From the NCBI GenBank assembly GCA_009785395.1, contig WQWK01000064.1, positions 1 through 9,123 of the forward strand: DNA of 9,123 bases, written 5' to 3'. Positions 4,888 through 9,123 of this stretch are shown piece by piece. A model generated the notes under the pieces. It ran no database searches, was not told the origin of the DNA, and saw only the letters and a list, made by a program, of their open reading frames with translations. Numbering within the stretch: position 1 is the stretch's first letter; each line of letters begins with the position of its first letter. The translations under genes and the position numbers were made by a program. The stretch comes from Conexibacteraceae bacterium (GTDB lineage: Bacteria; Actinomycetota; Thermoleophilia; Solirubrobacterales; Solirubrobacteraceae).

Positions 4888-6021
4888 ATGGGCGGCGAGC
4901 ATCTAGACAATCCGAGATTCAGCGGCGCAGCCGCGGCGGGCACAGCCGGGAACGGTCGCGCGCCCAGCACCACGCGCCCGGCGCCGGTGATCCTGCCGCC
5001 CAACCCGGTGTTCCGCTTTTACGAGGGCGGCGACGGCATCGACGTGCTGCGGGGCATCGAGCCCGGCGCCGGGCCGGGCGCCCCCGAGGACTGGGTCGGA
5101 TCGACGACGACGTCGTTCGGCAATCCCGTCGAGGGCCTCTCACGGCTCGCCGACGGCGCGCTGCTGCGCGACCTGATCGACGCCGACCCGGTCGGCTACC
5201 TCGGCCCCGAGCATGTGGCCCGGCTCGGCGCCAACCCCGGTCTGCTGGTCAAGCTGCTCGACGCCGGTGAGCGTCTGGCCGTTCACTTCCATCCCGGCCG
5301 CGAGTTCGCCCGCAGCCACCTGAACTCGCGCTTCGGCAAGACCGAGGCGTGGATCATCCTGGCGGCTGCGCCCGGCGCCGAGATGCACCTCGGGCTGCGC
5401 GAGCCGATCGACCAGGAGACCCTGAGCCGCTGGGTCGTCGAGCAGGACTCCGACGTCATGCTCGCCGCGTTGCATCGGGTTCCCGTCAAGGCGGGCGATG
5501 TGCTGTTCGTCCCCGCCGGCACGCTGCACACGATCGGCGCGGGGATCACGCTGGTCGAGCTGCAGGAGCCCAGCGACATGTCGGCCGTGATCGAATGGCG
5601 CCTGGCCGGGGTAGACAACGGCGATGAGCACCTGCAGCTCGGTTGGGACGTGATCCTTCCCGCCGCCGACACCGAGGCCGGCTCCCCGAGCCACGCCACG
5701 CCCGAGCCGGTCGCGGCCGGCACCTCCGCGGCCAGAAACCTCCTGCCGCCGGAGGCCGACGGCTTCTTCCGCGCGGAGCGGCTGACGCTCGGCGGCCCGG
5801 ACCTGGAGCTCGAGCCGGCTTTTTCGATCGTGATCGCAACCGGCGGTGAGATCACGCTCATAACGCAGCACAACCGGCCGCTGCGCCTGGCGAGCGGTGT
5901 CGCCGCCCTGATCCCGCACGGTGCCGGAACGACGACCGTGTCGGGCAACGGCACAGCGCTGCGCTGCCTGCCACCGGCGCTCGGCAGCCTGGAGACAGCG
6001 AGCATCGAGGCAGGCGCATGA
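4888..6021 (+). CDS. manA: Type I mannose-6-phosphate isomerase (cupin, zinc-dependent)
   Basis: The gene encodes 377 residues. The enzyme interconverts mannose-6-phosphate and fructose-6-phosphate in the cytoplasm. The metal site is visible: His133 and His135 in AVHFHP, Glu153 in FGKTEAWIIL (149-158), and His214 in VPAGTLHTIG (208-217), matching the family His-x-His/Glu/His set of the shorter Bacillus-like branch. A second, degenerate cupin-like half (about 290-362) follows, and the first 30 residues are low-complexity. The stop overlaps the ATPase start as ATGA, so translation is coupled to a sugar ABC transporter. This placement points to peripheral sugar catabolism rather than cell-wall mannose supply. 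The exact sugar phosphate is inferred; some members of this family act on other aldose/ketose phosphates. Confidence 0.85.
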   Translation: MGGEHLDNPRFSGAAAAGTAGNGRAPSTTRPAPVILPPNPVFRFYEGGDGIDVLRGIEPGAGPGAPEDWVGSTTTSFGNPVEGLSRLADGALLRDLIDADPVGYLGPEHVARLGANPGLLVKLLDAGERLAVHFHPGREFARSHLNSRFGKTEAWIILAAAPGAEMHLGLREPIDQETLSRWVVEQDSDVMLAALHRVPVKAGDVLFVPAGTLHTIGAGITLVELQEPSDMSAVIEWRLAGVDNGDEHLQLGWDVILPAADTEAGSPSHATPEPVAAGTSAARNLLPPEADGFFRAERLTLGGPDLELEPAFSIVIATGGEITLITQHNRPLRLASGVAALIPHGAGTTTVSGNGTALRCLPPALGSLETASIEAGA

Positions 6022-6800
6022 GCGCGACCGCCACAGCCACCCAGCCGCTGCTCGAGGCCCGTGACATCTTCAAGACCTACGGGCACGTGCAGGCGCTCCA
6101 GGGCGCGAACTTCTCGGTCTTCCCCGGTGAGGTCGTCGCCCTGATCGGTGACAACGGCGCCGGCAAGAGCACGCTCACGAAGATCATCTCCGGGGTCGAG
6201 CACCCCGACAGCGGCGAGCTGCGCTTCGACGGCGAGGTCATCGAGATCGGATCGCCGGCCGCGGCGCAGCACCATGGGATCGAGACCGTCTACCAGGACC
6301 TGGCGCTCGCCCCCGATCTCGACGGCGCCGCGAACGTCTACATGGGCCGGGAGATCCTCAAGCCCGGCCTTCTGGGAGTGCTCGGCGTGCTCGACAAGCG
6401 CGCGATGAAGAGCGGGGCGGAGGCGGCCTTCAAGAACCTGGGTGTCGCGGTCAAGGACGCCGACGCCGCCGTCGCCTATCTCTCGGGCGGGCAGCGTCAG
6501 GGCGTCGCCGTCGCCCGGGCGGCTCAGTGGGCGAGCCGCGTGATCATCATGGACGAGCCCACCGCCGCGCTCGGTGTCGTCCAGACCGAGAACGTCCTCA
6601 ACGTGATCAGGCGCGTGCGCGACCGGGGCGTCGCCGTCGTGCTGATCAGTCACAACATGCCCGACGTGCTCAAGGTCGCGGACCGCATCGAGGTGCTGCG
6701 GCTCGGACGCCGGGTGGCGGTGTTCCGCCGCGAGGAGGCGACCCTCGAGTCGCTGGTGGGTGCCATGACCGGCGCGATCGTGCAGGAGGATCAGCAGTGA
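6018..6800 (+). CDS. Sugar ABC transporter ATP-binding protein (single-domain, FrcA-like)
   Basis: The gene encodes 260 residues with one complete nucleotide-binding domain: Walker A GDNGAGKST (44-52), Q-loop Gln93 in VYQDLALAPDLD, signature LSGGQ (155-159), Walker B VIIMDE (175-180, catalytic Glu180) and switch His212 in SHNM. RbsA/XylG/MglA-type partners carry two fused domains of about 500 residues; this one carries a single domain, as in the FrcA (fructose) branch, so it should act as a homodimer. It energises the permease encoded next. The start ATG overlaps the manA stop (ATGA) and the stop overlaps the permease start (GTGA). Family is certain; substrate is not. Confidence 0.93.
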   Translation: MSATATATQPLLEARDIFKTYGHVQALQGANFSVFPGEVVALIGDNGAGKSTLTKIISGVEHPDSGELRFDGEVIEIGSPAAAQHHGIETVYQDLALAPDLDGAANVYMGREILKPGLLGVLGVLDKRAMKSGAEAAFKNLGVAVKDADAAVAYLSGGQRQGVAVARAAQWASRVIIMDEPTAALGVVQTENVLNVIRRVRDRGVAVVLISHNMPDVLKVADRIEVLRLGRRVAVFRREEATLESLVGAMTGAIVQEDQQ

Positions 6801-7930
6801 ACCAGCCGCCCCAGGTCAACGAGCCCAAGGGCTCCGTGCCGACTCCGGACGCGTCCGCCCCGGCGACAGCTGCTCACGCCACGGACCCGGACGCCACGAG
6901 CACGGCGGCTACGGACACGCCGACCGTGTCGTTCGCGGCGAAGCTGCGGCGAGCCGCGGCAAGGTCGAACTCGCTGTGGATCTTCATGGCGCTGGTCCTG
7001 ATCGTCGTCGTCTTCTCGATCATGAAGCCGAGCGCGTTCCTCAGCTCCTTCAACATCAAGACGATGTTCATCGACGCGTCGGTGTTTCTGACGCTGTCGG
7101 TGGGGATGACGTTCGTCATCATCACGGCCGGGATCGACCTGTCGGTCGGGTCGGTGCTCGTGTTCTCGGGCGTGATCGCGCTGAAGGTGATGATCGCGGT
7201 TGCCGGAGGCGCGACCGCCGCCGGCAACGCCGGCTGGGGCACGATCCTGGTCGGGATCGCGGCCGGGCTGGCGGTCGGTCTTGGCTGGGGCGTGCTCAAC
7301 GGCGTGCTCATCGCGAAGCTGGACATCCCGCCGCTGATCGTCACGCTCGGCAGCTTCGGCGCCGCGATCGGGCTGGCCGACGTGCTCACCGGCGGTGTGG
7401 ACCTGAGCGGTGCGCCGAGCTCGCTCGGGTCGACGATCGGCTCCGGCAACATCGGCCCGATCCCGGTGCTGGTGGTGATCGCGGGCGTGGTCACGATCGG
7501 GCTCGGCCTGGTCCTGCATCTGACGAAGTTCGGCCGCTACACGTACGCGGTCGGCTCCAATGCGGAAGCCGCTCGCCGCGCCGGCATCAACGTCGACCGG
7601 CATCTGATCAAGGTCTACGCCCTGTCGGGCCTGCTCTCAGGACTCGGCGGCATCATGAGCCTCGCCTACTTCACGACGACGACGATCTCAGGCCACGAGA
7701 CCGACAACCTGACCGCGATCTCCGCGGTCGTGATCGGCGGCACCAGCCTGTTCGGCGGTGTCGGCGCGATGGCCGGCACGGTTGTCGGCGTGTTCATCCC
7801 GGTCGTGCTCGCCAGCGGTCTGGTGATCGTCGGGGTCCAATCCTTCTGGCAGCAGGTGATGATCGGAGTGATCCTCGTTGCTGCCGTCTACTTCGACCAG
7901 CTCCGTCGCCGCGCGAGGTTGCGGGCATGA
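6797..7930 (+). CDS. Sugar ABC transporter permease (RbsC/FrcC-type, BPD_transp_2)
   Basis: The gene encodes 377 residues from the GTG at 6797, chosen because AGGAGGA (6784-6790) lies 6 bp upstream and the start forms a GTGA overlap with the ATPase gene. The longer open frame upstream is shadow. Residues 1-55 are a hydrophilic Ala/Pro/Thr-rich cytoplasmic extension. Hydrophobic helices then start at about 59, 92, 116, 148, 178, 222, 274, 308, 326 and 351. The family motif AGIDLSVGSV (111-120) is intact, as are the ATPase-contact loop GSNAEAARRAGINVDR (253-268) and the GGTSLFGGVG block (314-323). The C-terminus ends in a basic RRRARLRA tail. It forms the membrane channel with the neighbouring ATPase and the binding protein encoded downstream. 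Confidence 0.93.
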   Translation: MNQPPQVNEPKGSVPTPDASAPATAAHATDPDATSTAATDTPTVSFAAKLRRAAARSNSLWIFMALVLIVVVFSIMKPSAFLSSFNIKTMFIDASVFLTLSVGMTFVIITAGIDLSVGSVLVFSGVIALKVMIAVAGGATAAGNAGWGTILVGIAAGLAVGLGWGVLNGVLIAKLDIPPLIVTLGSFGAAIGLADVLTGGVDLSGAPSSLGSTIGSGNIGPIPVLVVIAGVVTIGLGLVLHLTKFGRYTYAVGSNAEAARRAGINVDRHLIKVYALSGLLSGLGGIMSLAYFTTTTISGHETDNLTAISAVVIGGTSLFGGVGAMAGTVVGVFIPVVLASGLVIVGVQSFWQQVMIGVILVAAVYFDQLRRRARLRA

Positions 7931-8000
7931 GGGCGGTCGTTGTCTCACGGGGCCGCGCGCCTCTCACAAAGCAAGCGTCGGAACGGCCGGCGACGACAAG

Positions 8001-8009
8001 AGGAGGAGA
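8001..8009 (+). promoter_or_regulatory. Strong ribosome-binding site of the substrate-binding protein gene
   Basis: AGGAGGAGA is the best Shine-Dalgarno sequence in the window, 6 bp before the ATG at 8016. It selects this start over the in-frame extension and fits the need to make binding protein in excess over the membrane components. The preceding 70 bp (7931-8000) contain no clear promoter or terminator. Confidence 0.88.
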
Positions 8010-8015
8010 AGTTCA

Positions 8016-8981
8016 ATGCAGGTAATGGCAAAACTCAGGTCCGGCGCTGCCGTCGCAGTGATGACGGGCCTGACGCTCGGACTGGCGACCGCCGGTGCGA
8101 ACGCCGCCGCGAGCAACAAGAACCTGGTGCTGATCCAGGGCACGAAGGCTGACAACTTCTACGTCACGATGGGTTGTGGCGCAAAGGCTGAGGCCAAGAA
8201 GCTCGGTTACAACATCTCGGTGCAGGGCCCGGCCACGTTCGCGGCTCCGCAGCAGATCCCGATCGTCAACTCGGTCATCGCGACCAAGCCCGCCGCGGTG
8301 ATGATCGCGCCGACGGACGAGCACGCGCTGATCGCGCCGATGCAGAACATGAAGAAGGCCGGCATCAAGGTGATCCAGGTCGACACGCACGTCGCCAACA
8401 CCTCGATCGCCTCGGCGTCGATCTCGTCCAACAACACCCTGGGCGGCGAGCTGGCTGCAAAGCAGCTGGCGAAGATGATCCACGACAAGGGATCGGTCGT
8501 CGTCATGAACGAGCAGCCCGGTGTCTCGACCACCGAGGCCCGCATCGCCGGCTTCATGAAGGGCATCAAGGCGTACAAGAACATCAAGGTCCTGCCGACC
8601 AAGTACACGGGTGACAACCCGGCGCAGGCGGCATCGACGATCACGTCGCTGTACTCGGCCAACCCGAACCTATCGGGCGTGTTCGCGACCAACGTGCTCG
8701 TCGCCGAGGGCACCGACACCGGCCTGAAGTCGGCGGGCGTCGCCGGCAAGGTCAAGATCGTCGGCTACGACGCGGACCCGGAGCAGATCAAGGACCTCAA
8801 GTCGGGCATCGTGCAGGCGCTCGTCGCCCAGCAGCCCTACCAGGAGGGCGTCGACGGCGTGAAGCAGGCCGTCAACGCGATCAACGGCAAGCCGACCCAG
8901 TCGATCCTGACGAAGCTGGCCGTGCTCACGAAGGCCAACCTGGCAGCCAACAGCAAGTACATCTACAAGAGCGCCTGCTGA
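8016..8981 (+). CDS. Secreted sugar-binding protein of an ABC transporter (Peripla_BP_4-like)
   Basis: The gene encodes 321 residues. The N-terminus is a Sec signal peptide: basic KLR (6-8), hydrophobic 11-26, and probable cleavage after ATAGANA near residue 30. There is no lipobox Cys, so membrane anchoring by lipid is not predicted, although cell-surface binding proteins of Gram-positives usually need it. The mature part starts NLVLIQGTKADNFYVTMGCG (36-55) and carries the two-lobe sugar-binding fold, with QGPATFAAPQQIPIVNSVIA, VMIAPTD, VIQVDTHV, SISSNNTLGGELAAKQLA, NEQPGVSTTEARIAGF, FATNVLVAEGTDTGLKSAG, IVGYDADPEQIKDL and VQALVAQQPYQEG in order. It contains two cysteines after the signal, Cys54 and the final residue Cys321, which could form a disulphide. 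It follows the permease by 85 bp and is followed by a strong hairpin. The ligand is unknown; hexose (fructose or mannose) is inferred from neighbours. Confidence 0.92.
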   Translation: MQVMAKLRSGAAVAVMTGLTLGLATAGANAAASNKNLVLIQGTKADNFYVTMGCGAKAEAKKLGYNISVQGPATFAAPQQIPIVNSVIATKPAAVMIAPTDEHALIAPMQNMKKAGIKVIQVDTHVANTSIASASISSNNTLGGELAAKQLAKMIHDKGSVVVMNEQPGVSTTEARIAGFMKGIKAYKNIKVLPTKYTGDNPAQAASTITSLYSANPNLSGVFATNVLVAEGTDTGLKSAGVAGKVKIVGYDADPEQIKDLKSGIVQALVAQQPYQEGVDGVKQAVNAINGKPTQSILTKLAVLTKANLAANSKYIYKSAC

Positions 8982-9011
8982 TCGGAAGCTGACCCCCTGT
9001 AGCACCCCCCT

Positions 9012-9049
9012 CGGTGGGGCGGAGCGGATGCGTTCGCTCCGCCCCACCG
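9012..9049 (+). terminator. Strong hairpin terminator or attenuator after the ABC operon
   Basis: CGGTGGGGCGGAGCG (9012-9026), an 8-nt loop, and CGCTCCGCCCCACCG (9035-9049) form a perfect 15-bp stem 30 bp after the binding-protein stop. No U-tract follows, only TCTCCCT, as is common in high-GC actinobacteria. It either ends the operon transcript or protects its 3' end while allowing some read-through into the kinase gene. Confidence 0.85.
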
Positions 9050-9081
9050 TCTCCCTGATCGCCTCCCCGGAAACCTGACTC

Positions 9082-9123
9082 ATGATCATCGTCGCCGGGG
9101 AGGCGCTCATCGACCTGATCCCG
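9082..9123 (+). CDS. PfkB-family carbohydrate kinase (probably fructokinase-like), N-terminal fragment
   Basis: Only 14 codons are in the window, reading MIIVAGEALIDLIP. This is the characteristic first strand of PfkB-family sugar kinases, where V-x-GEALIDL(I/V)P is typical of fructokinases and related enzymes. The gene is in the same direction as the transporter, 32 bp after the terminator hairpin, and would phosphorylate the imported sugar. No good ribosome-binding site precedes the ATG. The substrate and full length cannot be judged from this fragment. Confidence 0.72.
   Translation, partial: MIIVAGEALIDLIP

Noticed and set aside
7931..8015. A separate promoter or extra operator before the binding-protein gene
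   Set aside because: Only an operator half-site-like CGTTGTC is visible near 7940. No palindrome or -35/-10 pair is convincing; only the ribosome-binding site is supported.

Overview
The window is high-GC DNA with GTG starts, 4-bp start/stop overlaps and the gene order glmU-prs. This fits a high-GC Gram-positive, most likely an actinobacterial lineage. A Thermoleophilia/Solirubrobacter-like source is a guess that I cannot confirm without a search. There are ten supported protein genes, two of them cut by the window edges. No rRNA, tRNA, insertion sequence or CRISPR array is visible.

Region 1 (1-1233) is housekeeping: the 3' end of glmU (UDP-GlcNAc synthesis) followed by prs (PRPP synthesis).

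Region 2 (1307-3132) is a tightly packed three-gene set. It encodes a small one-helix membrane protein with a Ser/Asn-rich outer part, an ApbE-type FAD:protein FMN transferase, and a five- to six-helix ferric-reductase-like di-haem membrane protein. Gene 1 to gene 2 has no gap, and genes 2 and 3 overlap by GTGA. The set looks like an extracytoplasmic electron-transfer module. It lacks a recognisable FMN_bind-domain acceptor, which makes the small protein a possible new FMN-carrier type or accessory.

Region 3 (3133-3584) is a non-coding interval between convergent genes. It holds a 16-bp tandem duplication, a 10-bp palindrome, a cluster of GTGTG(T/A)CG-like boxes around a perfect TTGACA hexamer, and a minisatellite of seven 26-bp units that repeats the palindrome CGAGCGCTCG six times.

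Region 4 (3585-9123) is a sugar-uptake locus. A LacI-family repressor faces away from an operon encoding a type I mannose-6-phosphate isomerase (ManA), a single-domain sugar ABC ATPase, a permease and a secreted substrate-binding protein. A strong hairpin follows, then the start of a PfkB-family sugar kinase (probably fructokinase-like). Two copies of the palindrome TGACAACGTTGTCA flank and overlap a promoter in the divergent intergenic region, so local repression by the LacI protein is the simplest reading. Together the genes suggest import of a hexose such as fructose or mannose, phosphorylation by the kinase, and interconversion of mannose-6-P and fructose-6-P by ManA. The substrate itself is inferred and not shown by the sequence.
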